This document shows, piece by piece, positions 20,436 to 29,854 of a stretch of DNA of 64,000 nucleotides. A model generated the notes under the pieces. That model did not search any database and was not told the DNA's origin. It saw nothing but the letters and a program-made list of their open reading frames with translations. Position 1 is the first letter of the stretch. The number at the start of each line of letters is the position of its first letter. The position numbers were made by a program, and so were the translations under genes. Origin of the DNA: Tubiluchus corallicola (Eukaryota > Priapulida > Priapulimorpha > Priapulimorphida > Tubiluchidae); the NCBI GenBank assembly GCA_030141605.1, contig JAQGDQ010000525.1, positions 7,501 through 71,500 of the forward strand, given 5' to 3'.

Positions 20436-20860
20436 GTGAGTTTGCTGGCCCGTTAAGGCACGCTGTTTGTATTTAAAGTGTTTATTTTATATACACATAA
20501 TATAAGTAAATGAGTGGATGAGTGAGTGATTACTTATTTAGTTAACTTACTTTAATTGATAAATAAATTAAGTATGTAAGTAAGTAAGTAGGTAGGTAGG
20601 TAGGTAGGTAGGTAGGTAGGTAGGTAGGTAGGTAGTAGTTAGGTAGGTAGGTAGGTAGGTAGGTAGGTAGGTAGGTAGGTAGTTAGGTAGGTAGGTAGGT
20701 AGGTAGGTAGGTAGTTAGGTAGGTAGGTAGGTAGGTAGGTAGGTAGGTAGGTAGGTAGGTAGGTAGGTAGGTAGGTAAGCAAGTAAGTAAGTACCTACTT
20801 ACTTACTAATTTTTCTACATGCTAACTAACAAACAAACAAACAAACAAACAAACTAAACT

Positions 20861-20893
<33 letters not shown>

Positions 20894-20894
20894 T

Positions 20895-20984
<90 letters not shown>

Positions 20985-21037
20985 CAACCAACCAACCAAC
21001 CAACCAACCAGCCAACTAACTAACTAACTAACTAACC

Positions 21038-21110
<73 letters not shown>

Positions 21111-24100
21111 GCTAACTAGCTAGCTAGCTACTTACTTACGCACTTACGTGCTTACGTACTTACGTACTTACGTACTTACGTACTTATTTACTTACTTACT
21201 CACTCACTCACTCACTCACTCACTCACTCACTCCCTCCCTCCCTCCCTCCCTCCCTCTCTCCCTCCCTCCCTCCCTCCCTCCCTCCCTCACTCACTCACT
21301 CACTCACTCACTCACTACCTACCTCCCTCCCTCCCTCACTCACTCACTCACTCACTCACTCACTCACTCACTCCCTCTCTCCCTCACTCACTCACTCACT
21401 CACTCACTCACTTATTACAGACAGGAACATTGTAATTTCTTATTATAACATCTCTATGCTAACAACATGGTTTACATAGGTCAATTTATCTACATTGGAT
21501 GTCTGTCCTCGAAGAGATCGAATGGGGAACCTGACTTTCCCAAAACCAGCGCGGAAGACTTGGAATTTTCCAATCCCCTGGATTGTGCAAGCGAATGCTT
21601 GAAACTTGGTTATCCATACGCAGGAGTGTCAACTGTAAATAACCACCTACAATGCAGTTGTGGCAATTCTTATGGTTGGACTGAACAGGTGTTAACTAAT
21701 GGTTGTGAAAACAATTGTGGTGGCGGGGCATGTGGGAAAAATGACCAAGCTAATGCCGTATACGACACCAAATGTAAGTAGTTACATATTGCCGAATTGT
21801 AACTGTGGATTTCCATTTGAGTCTGCTGAACAGACACATTACTCGCGGCATTTCTGGTGCGAACGCCTTGGCGAGTTACTCTCGACATGTCTGGTGCGAA
21901 CGCCTTGGCGAGTTACTCGCGCCATGTCTGGTGTAAACGCCTCGGCGAGTTACTCTCGACATGCCTGGTGTGAACGCCTCAGCGAGTTACTCGCGGCATG
22001 CCTGGTGTGAACGCCTCAGCGAATTACTCGTGGCATGTCTGGTGCGAACGCCTCGGCGAGTTACTCGCGGTATGTCTGGTGTGAACGCCTCGGCAAGTTA
22101 CTCGCGGCATTTCTGGTGCGAACGCCTTGGCGAGTTACTCTCGACATGTCTGGTGCGAACGCCTTGGCGAGTTACTTGCGGCATGTCTGGTGTGAACACC
22201 TCGGCGAGTTACTCGCAGCATGTCTGGTGCGAATGCCTCGGCGAGTTACTCTCAGCATGTCTGGTGTGAATGCCTCGGCGAGTTACTCGCGGCACTTCTC
22301 GCAATGAATAGAGAAGAGAGCATCAGCTGGCGCTTACTGTAACTCCCCGCATATTTTGCTCTCTAATCTTACCACGCTTGCGAGTTACTCGACGAGAAAG
22401 CTCGCTAGTCTGAACGCGCACGAGAATAACTCGCTGATGCGTTTACACTAGACTGTAAATCAAAACAGCAACTGTCCGAGAGTTTGTAATTTATTGCCTA
22501 CAGTATTCCTCAAAACCGTTCACACTTGCGAATTTGGTATCAGAGAGATTATTATAATGATGAAAAAGTCAGTGTTCGGGTTCTCATATATTTGCGATGC
22601 TCGCGGATAAAAAGTCATCAAGATTATCTTCATGCGATTTTTTCTTCTTTTTTCCTTCACCTGTGTAGAGCGATAATTTGAAATGTAGGTCCTTTAGCGC
22701 ACTTAATTATGTATTTTAATTAAGAAAATTAGTATTATGAAAGTGTTAATCTTTTCTGTGTGATTAACAGCCTTATTAGTCACTTTTATAATTAAATTGA
22801 TGAGCATTGAACGTTCCCATTCGATTCGAGTGAGTTTTTTAATTCGAATTCGACTCGAACTTAAAATTACATATTCGAATAATTCACCACTTCAACTGCG
22901 AACGTTCTTTATCGTTAAAACGTTTGAAACGTTGTGACGTCACACACGCACGCAGTCGGCGCAATGTAGCTGCGTTTTCTGCGCGAAATTTTTAGACAAA
23001 ATGTTAATGTTTTTGCTTCAGAAAAATCAAGCAGTATGCAAGACCTTTGCGAGAATGCGTTTGATTAATGATTCCAGAAAATTTACTAGATAATCTTTAA
23101 AACTGAACTTCAATTCGAGGCAGATTCGACATCTTTAATTGCACGTTTGATTCGAGCGATTCGATTCGAATTCGCATTTAAGCAGAAAATGCTCACCCCT
23201 ATTGATTATGCGACATTTTTACGTAATCTTACGTATAAATTTGGAAATAACTCTATATCAAAACAGGCCATACATTTATGGAATTTACTACCCAGTGAAA
23301 TAAAACTAATAGAATCTATCCGCCACTTTAAAAAGAAATTAAAAGAATATCAATATAACAGGTTTCAACTTCCACATTGTGCATCTGATACTAGTTACAC
23401 AGATTCAACTTTCATCTACCCCCGCCCCGCCCCTGACTCCATAAAACGATTAAAAAAATGTAAAATTTTCAAAAAAATATCAAATGTAATACGTGTTATG
23501 TCAGTTTTGTAATGTCAAATGTATAAATAGTGTAAATGTAATGAGTGAAATTTATGTAATGTAAAGCATGTTTCTGTTAATTGTGTCATGTCAAATGTAT
23601 ATATAGTGAAAAATATGTCATGTAAAATTTAATGTACTTTTGTAATATTGTTTTGTAAAAATATTTTAATATGGTGTTTGTAAATATGTTCATTTATTGT
23701 ATATAAATAGACCTAAGTTTTGCACTTTGGTTTTTTTAGTCTGCACGGGACGCATTTGTCTTGAACAGTGCTGTTATTTTAACATTACGCTGAGGCTTAC
23801 TCAATTTTATTATCATGAGTGAACCATTTTAATGACAAATAATGAATTAATATATATATATATATATAGATATATATATATACGTTTGATTCGAGCGATT
23901 CGATTCGAATTCGCATTTAAGCAGAAAATACTCACCCCAATTGATTATTGATTTTATTATTTGATATTATTGATTATCTGTTCTTGTTAGTATATCAATC
24001 GACACGTCATCAATTTCGAGGGTGCTGGACAATCACGACTCGCGATTTTGAGCGGGAAACAAAAGCTTCGTCCACAGCCGACTGCATCGCCACCTGTAGG

Positions 24101-26116
24101 GATTACGTAAAACCGGGCGGTGTTCAATATCCAACCTTTTTTGCAATGTACTCAGCGAAAACTGGTGTCTGCCTTTGCGATGACAGTTTAGGTACGCAAA
24201 CGGCAAAGGAGCCGGCCAAGAAGTCGTGTAGACGGTGCCCTAATGACGAATCGTACTTCTGCGCAGGGGAAGACCGATCTTATGCTGTTTACCACACAGG
24301 AGGTAAATTTTTCTATTGTTATTCACATACTTCTTAACCCTCTCACCACGTAAGCTGGTAGACTGCCACCCAAGTGTATAAAGTCTGTTGTGGTGAGGAT
24401 CCTAAATCATGTTGTACAAACTGTCTGATCCAATCCTAAATAAATTATGTTTAAACTAACGTATTCTTCCTTTGTTTTTTAGGTCCACATGTCTCATACT
24501 TTCATGGCTGTTTCGCGTCTAATAGGAAGGCAGATTATCCACACGAAAAGCCTCCCTTTAATGCCAAAACTAACGCAGACATTGAATGTAGGAAAGAATG
24601 CAAGAAGAGCGGGTATTACTACGCCACATTTCTGATTCAGGGGTCATCCGTACAGTGTAAGTGTGGCAACGGTTACCCGTATTTCAAGTTTTCTTCGAAC
24701 TGCAAGCCATGTGAAAAGGCCTCTACATTTTGTCCTGGACACGATGCTCTACCAGCGATTTCAACAGATCGTAAGTTAAAGTAGGGTGAGACATTATGTT
24801 TTGGGCAGAATGCTCTACCAGTAATTTCAACAGATCGTAAGTTAAAGTAGGGTGAGACATTATGTTTTGGGCAGAATGCTCTGCCAGTAATTTCAACTGA
24901 TCGTAAGTTAAAGTAGGGTGAGACATTATGTTTTGGGCAGAATGCTCTACCCGTAATTTCAACTGATCGTAAGTTAAAGTAGGGTGAGACATTATGTTTT
25001 GGGCAGAATGCTCTGCCAGCGATTTCAACAGATCGTAAGTTAAAGTAGGGTGAGACATTATGTTTTGGGCAGAATACTCTACCAGTAATTTCAACTGATC
25101 ATAAGTTAAAGTAGGGTGAGACATTATGTTTTGGGCAGAATGCTCTACCCGTAATTTCAACCGATAGAAGTTAACCCTTTCAGTCCCAAATTATTTTTTA
25201 ATAAGAAAAAAATTTTTGGTTTGGTACTTTTGTTCAGTGTGTCCATCTTGTTTACACATAATAATTATTTTTTTCTACCTTTGCCCGCGTGCTAAATATA
25301 GCCTGTATCCCACGGGATACATTGGGATTCAATGGAAGCATAAAATGTGCTTCATTTTGCAACTGCTGATAATTTTTTAAAGTATGTAAGACATTTAGTA
25401 TGCATGCTATGCTGATCTGTACAAAGTCGTCTCTAAAGTACTGTACCTTGCGCAGTTTTTTATGCTACGTAGATTTTCTAGTTTGCCATTTTTAGTCTAT
25501 TGTTATTGGTTTAAATCAAAATAGCTACGTAACAATGCCTACAAAGCACTGACAATAGCAAATTTGATTTTGGTTTTTATACACCACTCATATGTTCGTG
25601 TTTTTTAGTCTTTCCAGTGGATTCAAAGAGTTTGGGTTGCTGGCATGATAAGGAAAATGATCCAGACATGGATGGGGGTCGCTCAGAATTTTCACAATTA
25701 ACTCGGCACGATTGTCTGTCTCACTGTCGTCAACAAAAATTCGCATATGCTGGGTTGAAAATAGGTAGATACTGTTTCTGTGGCAATCACTACGGAAAGC
25801 ACATGCCTGCAAAAAGTGCCTGTGCCAAGAAGTGCCCGGGAGACAAGAGCACCACCTGCGGAGGATTGGAGGCTAATGAAATTTATCCAACTGAGGGTGA
25901 GGATTTTTAATGCATCAGCTAAAATCAAGGTCGACACAGTACCCGTCTCATCAAATTATTTCTGTGGGTGTGGTCTGCCCAAAGTCAAACTAAGGCCAAA
26001 CAATGATATAAGCGTTTACAACTTAAAATCTTACTCACATTACAATTTATTTTATGATAAACTTACCGTAAAACTTATTACTACCACTACTACTGGTACA
26101 ATTATTAATATTATTA

Positions 26117-26215
<99 letters not shown>

Positions 26216-28331
26216 GTATGGCAGGTCGCAGGATCAAACCGTCACGGGCTTCGTGAAAATGCAGTGTATTGAATGTAAAATTGCCTGGGCCAATCAGAGT
26301 TCAGTTTTCTAGGCCAATTTTCTCGAGCGTGTAACCTGTTCTTGAAGATTCGAGGGCAGTGCGTTCTCGGCCATGTTCGGCTTCGGTTTCATTTTGTTTT
26401 TTCTCTTCTTGGTTGCTGTTATTAAGTCAGTCGTGATTCAGTAATTTTTGGTTTAACCCTTTGGTTTGCATTTCGACTCAACGCGTAAGTGTCAGCTATA
26501 AACTGTTGCTAAGTGTTTCATTTTACTGTTTTTCTTTCTTTTCTTTTTTTATAATTTTCTTTAGTTAATTATGAATCCTCGCTATCATAGACGGCATCAC
26601 ACTGGTGTCAGAAGTGGGATCCGAAATTGCTGCCTGGAATGGAACTAAGCTAATTTAATTATTGTGAAGAGTTATTTTTCCCTTTAGTCTGTACTAGTAT
26701 TTCTGTTTTTACTGCTCTGCTATTATTACATGTCAGGTACTTAGTAAGACACCAAATCAACATCTATTGAAACTGTTTTCTTTGTTACCGAAGGTTGAAA
26801 TTTGAAAATTTTGATGATCATGCCAAATAAGAGGAAAAAGGATGACCACAGCGTCCCAAAAACAGAATCTTTATGTTCCTTTTTAGCTTTCGTCACTTTG
26901 AATGCCAAATCAATATTTTGTACAAACTAAGGCCTGTATTAGTCAGAAATGATTAGGTGGTTTAGTGTAACGCGAAGATTTCTGGTTCGAATCCAGGCTT
27001 AAATCCGAATTTTTTGCATTCCCCCTCTCCCTCTCTTTTCTACTCTCCCGCTTTTTCTCTCTCCCCCTTAATCTCTATATCTTTCTCTTTCTTTCTTTTT
27101 GACTCTGACGCTGACTCTGTCTTTGTCAGTCTAATTCATTTTTGATTTCAAAATTTAATTTTGCATTTAGCCCATGCTTAGAATTAAGCTATAACATTTT
27201 TTGTGTTAATTTATTATTGAACTCTTTCTATGCCTGGACGCTTTAATCAGCAATTTCAAAATAATTCTTAATGATGAGTTTAGTAATAACCAATTAGTAA
27301 TAACCAATTAAAAGAGTACACAATTAAAAAACAAAGAGAGAAAGAAAGAAAAGACACAACGTTTCGAGGTGTTGTTGGAAACGAGCTGATATCCTGCGAG
27401 TTACTGTCTAGTGTGAACGCCTCTGCAAGTTACTCTCGACACTTCTCACAGCGAGTAACTTTCAGCTCGTGCTTATTGTTCGAGAGTTTTACTCCCTCTG
27501 TAGTATTATATGTGAACACCATGTTTGAAATAAAGTGTTAAAGTGTTTAAACTTTAAAAAAATCTAGTTTCAACACGCTTGCGAGTTACTTTTACGAGTT
27601 AACTTGGCGAGAAAACTGGCTAGTTTGAACACACATGTGAAAGTCATGTTTGAGGTTGTAGATAAATCACTTTGTAGAACAAGAATAAACAACTATACTA
27701 CATATGTGCACAAAACTGAAAAGTGTTTATTAGACTTACATACACATATGCAGAATGACAGCTACACTGAACACTGAGAACAAGAGTGTCCTGCACTGAT
27801 CACTGAGAGTTAGACAGTGAGTAACATGAGTATCACGACTACTGCACTGCACTGAGAGTGTGAGTCACATGATTAGCACGACTGCTGCACTGCACTGAGA
27901 GTGTGAGTCACGTGATTAGCACGACTGCTGGACTGCACTGAGAGTGAGACAGTGACTAGAAAGTAAAATCCATATATATAGGTATAGGTAATTATGCAAA
28001 CTTGGCTTCACAAAAACCTTTACTGTAAAATAGGTAGAGATCCAGTGAATGACCGTACAATTATACTAGGGGTGAGTTTAGCTAGTAAAATGTAAAAGGA
28101 TTAGTTCATAGATGGCAGCACCTAAAAAATATACAATTACAATTTCCACACACGTATTATATGTAATAAGATATTGTTTAAATTTTGCAGTTGAACTACC
28201 AGGCGTGAAGCACGAAACCGGTTGTTTCCAGAAAAAAGCAGCTGAAAAATATAATAGTTTAGAATACGTAAATCATCTTATAAGAACAACAATGACGTCA
28301 ACAATGTGCGTTCACTTCTGCTACGAAAAAG
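20363..28331 (+). CDS. secreted multi-WSC-domain protein, 3' end not found
   Basis: Join 20363-20435, 21480-21773, 23991-24302, 24483-24770, 25609-25896, 28191-28331, continuing. Exon 1 gives a signal peptide; exons 2-5 each encode one complete WSC domain (Cys-rich carbohydrate-binding module with G.C..., C...C....YAG or similar, C.CG). Exon 6 encodes the first half of a fifth. All internal boundaries are phase 1, so each exon is a symmetric cassette, a hallmark of exon duplication/shuffling. WSC domains occur in yeast wall sensors, polycystin-1 and Kremen; here an extracellular glycan-binding role is inferred. No second half of domain five was found before the 29.8 kb inverted repeat, so the gene is truncated by rearrangement, by assembly, or continues elsewhere. 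Intron 1 is an 880-bp tetranucleotide complex. Confidence 0.85.
20540..21420. repeat. compound tetranucleotide repeat tract
   Basis: Successive blocks of AGGT (20588-20775), CTAA (about 20866-21110, with ACCA insert), TTAC, CTCA and CCCT. It occupies most of intron 1 of the WSC gene. The GTAG/CTAC and AGTA/TACT halves can pair as hairpins. Confidence 0.96.
21480..21773 (+). CDS. WSC gene exon 2 (WSC domain 1)
   Basis: 98 codons, phase 1-1. Reads YIGCLSSKR ... CASECLKLGYPYAGV ... QCSCGNSYGW ... CGKNDQANAVYDTK, a full WSC domain. Acceptor TTTACATAG|GT, donor AAAT|GTAAGT. Confidence 0.88.
21847..22290. repeat. 37-bp minisatellite, about 12 copies
   Basis: Unit GCGAGTTACTCTCGACATGT plus CTGGTGCGAACGCCTTG. 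It shares the CGAGTTACTCGC and GAACGC motifs with the MITE at 14678, followed at 22380-22470 by an unarrayed end (AGTCTGAACGCGC). Within intron 2 of the WSC gene. Confidence 0.93.
22291..23142. other. WSC intron 2, MITE end and TTCGA-rich stretch
   Basis: The terminal part of the CGAGTTA MITE family to about 22480, then AT-rich sequence. A patch rich in ATTCGA motifs (22815-22870 and 23105-23170) looks like a further degenerate DNA-transposon end. Confidence 0.4.
23143..23948 (+). mobile_element. 5'-truncated LINE flanked by 67-bp direct repeats
   Basis: 23143-23209 and 23882-23948 are the same 67 bp with two mismatches (ACGTTTGATTCGAGCGATTC...ATTGATTAT). Between them sits a LINE 3' end: a C-terminal frame, a 3' UTR and a TATATA tail. 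The arrangement fits insertion with an unusually long target duplication. A tandem duplication is the alternative. Confidence 0.6.
23210..23512 (+). pseudogene. LINE reverse-transcriptase C-terminal remnant
   Basis: FLRNLTYKFGNNSISKQAIH, then LWNLLPSEIK and F.KKLKEYQ fit the extreme C-terminus of LINE/CR1-like ORF2 proteins (F.YR..N..FG..S....G...WN.LP..I......FK..LK..L). No upstream polymerase remains. Confidence 0.7.
23991..24302 (+). CDS. WSC gene exon 3 (WSC domain 2)
   Basis: 104 codons, phase 1-1. FRGCWTITTRDFE ... CIATCRDYV ... CLCDDSLGT ... CPNDESYFCAGEDRSYAVYHTG. A slightly longer WSC domain. Acceptor TTCTTGTTAG|TA, donor GGAG|GTAAAT. Confidence 0.87.
24483..24770 (+). CDS. WSC gene exon 4 (WSC domain 3)
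   Basis: 96 codons, phase 1-1. SYFHGCFASNRKADYP ... CRKECKKSGYYYATF ... QCKCGNGYPY ... CKPCEKASTFCPGHDALPA. The usual last part is shortened. Donor GATC|GTAAGT at 24771; its last ~25 bases and donor are the seed of the 66-bp array. Confidence 0.87.
24746..25170 (+). repeat. 66-bp minisatellite made of exon 4 end plus splice donor
   Basis: Unit GCTCTACCAGCGATTTCAAC, then AGATC|GTAAGTTAAAGTAGG and an intronic remainder. Donors lie 66 bp apart at 24771 (true), 24837, 24903, 24969 and 25035, all GTAAGT. The sixth (25101) is ATAAGT. The seventh unit is cut by MITE copy 3 inside its GTTAA. The minus-strand 145-residue frame here is a repeat translation. Confidence 0.93.
25175..25527 (-). mobile_element. 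piggyBac-like MITE, copy 3 (truncated)
   Basis: Reverse orientation; starts after TTAA (25171-25174) with CCCTTTCAGTCCC and matches copies 1 and 2 through CCCACGGGATAC and the ACTGTACCTTGCGCAG segment. It stops near 25527 and lacks the other terminus. The TTAA belongs to the last 66-bp unit. Confidence 0.78.
25609..25896 (+). CDS. WSC gene exon 5 (WSC domain 4)
   Basis: 96 codons, phase 1-1. LGCWHDKENDPDMDGG ... CLSHCRQQKFAYAGLK, then CFCGNHYGK and CPGDKSTTCGGLEANEIY. The most canonical WSC domain in the gene. Acceptor TTTTTTAG|TC, donor GAGG|GTGAGG. Confidence 0.9.
26101..26216. repeat. (ATT)n microsatellite
   Basis: About 36 ATT units immediately 5' of LTR copy B. Confidence 0.95.
26219..26620 (+). 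mobile_element. LTR plus Leu-tRNA primer-binding site (copy B)
   Basis: LTR about 26219-26601 (TGGCAGGTCGC...CATCACA) followed one base later by TGGTGTCAGAAGTGGGAT at 26603-26620. High similarity to copy A. Downstream (to about 26925) is non-coding leader plus a short frame opening MPNKRKKDD at about 26820, perhaps a gag start, soon broken. Confidence 0.72.
26953..27010 (+). other. tRNA-like Pol III B-box sequence
   Basis: GGTTCGAATCC at 26984-26994 is a perfect B box, with CTGG/CCAG able to form a T stem. GGTGGTTTAGTGTAA at 26956-26970 is A-box/D-arm-like about 20 bases upstream. The spacing is too short for a full tRNA and no acceptor stem closes, so this is a tRNA-derived relic or SINE head. 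Confidence 0.35.
27011..28100. other. WSC intron 5, repeats
   Basis: CT-rich tract (27020-27130), another CGAGTTA-family MITE (about 27385-27650), and about three copies of a ~60-bp unit with CACTGAGAGTGTGAGTCAC (27770-27960). No coding. Confidence 0.5.
28191..28331 (+). CDS. WSC gene exon 6 (first half of WSC domain 5)
   Basis: 47 codons, phase 1-1. Reads VKHETGCFQKKAAEKYNSLE ... TMCVHFCYEKG, i.e. the G.C and C...C region of a WSC domain, then donor AAAG|GTAAGT at 28332. The YAG/C.CG half must be in a further exon that is not visible. Confidence 0.72.
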
Positions 28332-28469
28332 GTAAGTGGACAAATCTTGATGGTATCCTTATTTGGTATTATATTTATTTTTTAATTTAATTAAATTTTA
28401 TTGTAGATGGAATTTAATTTTGATGAATTAATTGGTAAGCGAGTTGTTTACGCTTTAACAGAGAAAAAC

Positions 28470-29290
28470 GTAGTGCCCTTTATAGTCTCAAAGATTATAA
28501 TATTTATTCACGAGTTTTCACCTTAGAGGGCCTCACCAGCTGATTAGAAAGTGGTGGTAACTTCAAAGTCTTTATAGTCTCAAAGATTATAATATTTATT
28601 CAGTAGCTTTCATCGTTGCGGGCCTCATCAGCTGATTAGAAAGTGTTGCTAACTTTAAAGTCTTTATAGTCTCAAAGATTATGATGTTTATTCACGAGCT
28701 TTCACCCTTGCGGGCCTCATCAGCTGATTAGAAAGTGTTACTAACTTTAAAGTCTTTATAGTCTCAAGGATTATGATGTTTATTCACGAGTTTTCACCTT
28801 AGAGGGCCTCATCAGCTGAATAGAAAGTGATGGTAACTTCAATGTCTTTATAGTCTCAAACATTATAATATTTATTCAGTAGCTTTCACCCTTGCGGGCC
28901 TTATCAGCTGATTAGAAAGTGTTGCTAACTTTAAAGTCTTTATAGTCTCAAAGATTATGATGTTTATTCACGAGCTTTCACCCTTGCGGGCCTCATCAGC
29001 TGATTAGAAAGTGTTGCTAACTTTAAAGTCTTTATAGTCTCAAGGATTATGATGTTTATTCACGAGTTTTCACCTTAGAGGGCCTCATCAGCTGAATAGA
29101 AAGTGATGGTAACTTCAATGTCTTTATAGTCTCAAACATTATAATATTTATTCAGTAGCTTTCACCCTTGCGGGCCTTATCAGCTGATTAGAAAGTGTTG
29201 CTAACTTTAAAGTCTTTATAGTCTCAAAGATTATGATGTTTATTCACGAGCTTTCACCCTAGCGGGCCTCATCAGCTGAATAGAAAGTGC
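28470..29290 (+). repeat. 92-bp minisatellite, about 9 copies
   Basis: Unit TTTATAGTCTCAAAGATTAT, then TTTATTCACGAG...GGGCCTCATCAGCTGATTAGAA. Two subtypes alternate (CACGAG / CAGTAG). The orientation reverses at 29345-29475. Confidence 0.92.
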
Positions 29291-29344
29291 TGGTAAACTG
29301 GGAGAGGACTAAATCTTCATAACTGATTTTCGGGTTAAAAACAC

Positions 29345-29475
29345 TTTCTTTTCAGCTGATGAGGCCCGCATGGGTGGTCGCTGTTATAATCTTTGAGACT
29401 ATAAAGACATTGAAGTTAGCAACACTTTCTATTCAGCTGATGAGGCCCGCTAGGGTGAAAGCTACTGAAAAAATT
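29345..29475 (-). repeat. inverted units of the 92-bp array
   Basis: CAGCTGATGAGGCCCGC and AATCTTTGAGACTATAAAG are reverse complements of the array just upstream. About 55 bp of unique sequence separates the two orientations. Confidence 0.85.
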
Positions 29476-29596
29476 CTCTCTGGAATATCAAGCAGGGTAG
29501 CCCAGAAATTCATGGGATGGCTAAACGTTTTGAAAACTCCTTTCAGTGAATAATCCGCTCGAAGCTCCAAAAGAGCATCACAATGATGACTGGGGT

Positions 29597-29838
29597 ACCT
29601 GAAGTAGGTTTCAGAAAAATCGCCTTAAAAATTATACTACTTTAGCGCAATTTTATGCGTATATTGTACTCGCACTGAAAGCAATTTTAGTTTGTTTTCA
29701 TTTTAAATCTCCCTCGATACTGTTCCGAAGTCGCCATTACATGACGTCATGTACCAAACGTAAATCAAGGGAAGAAAAGGCAATGTTAAATTATGTTTCC
29801 AGACTTTCCGTGCAAATCTATGTTACTTAGATTTTCCC
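29597..29838 (+). mobile_element. partial arm of the 16-20 kb foldback element
   Basis: Matches 16027-16270 (CCTGAAGTAGGTTTCAGAAA onward) and ends abruptly at 29838, where the giant inverted repeat begins. Confidence 0.8.
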
Positions 29839-29854
29839 TTAAAGCAGTAACTAG

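Noticed and set aside
24723-25160. 145-residue minus-strand repeat protein (EHSAQNIMSHPTLTYD units)
   Set aside because: Antisense translation of the 66-bp donor array, whose period is divisible by three.
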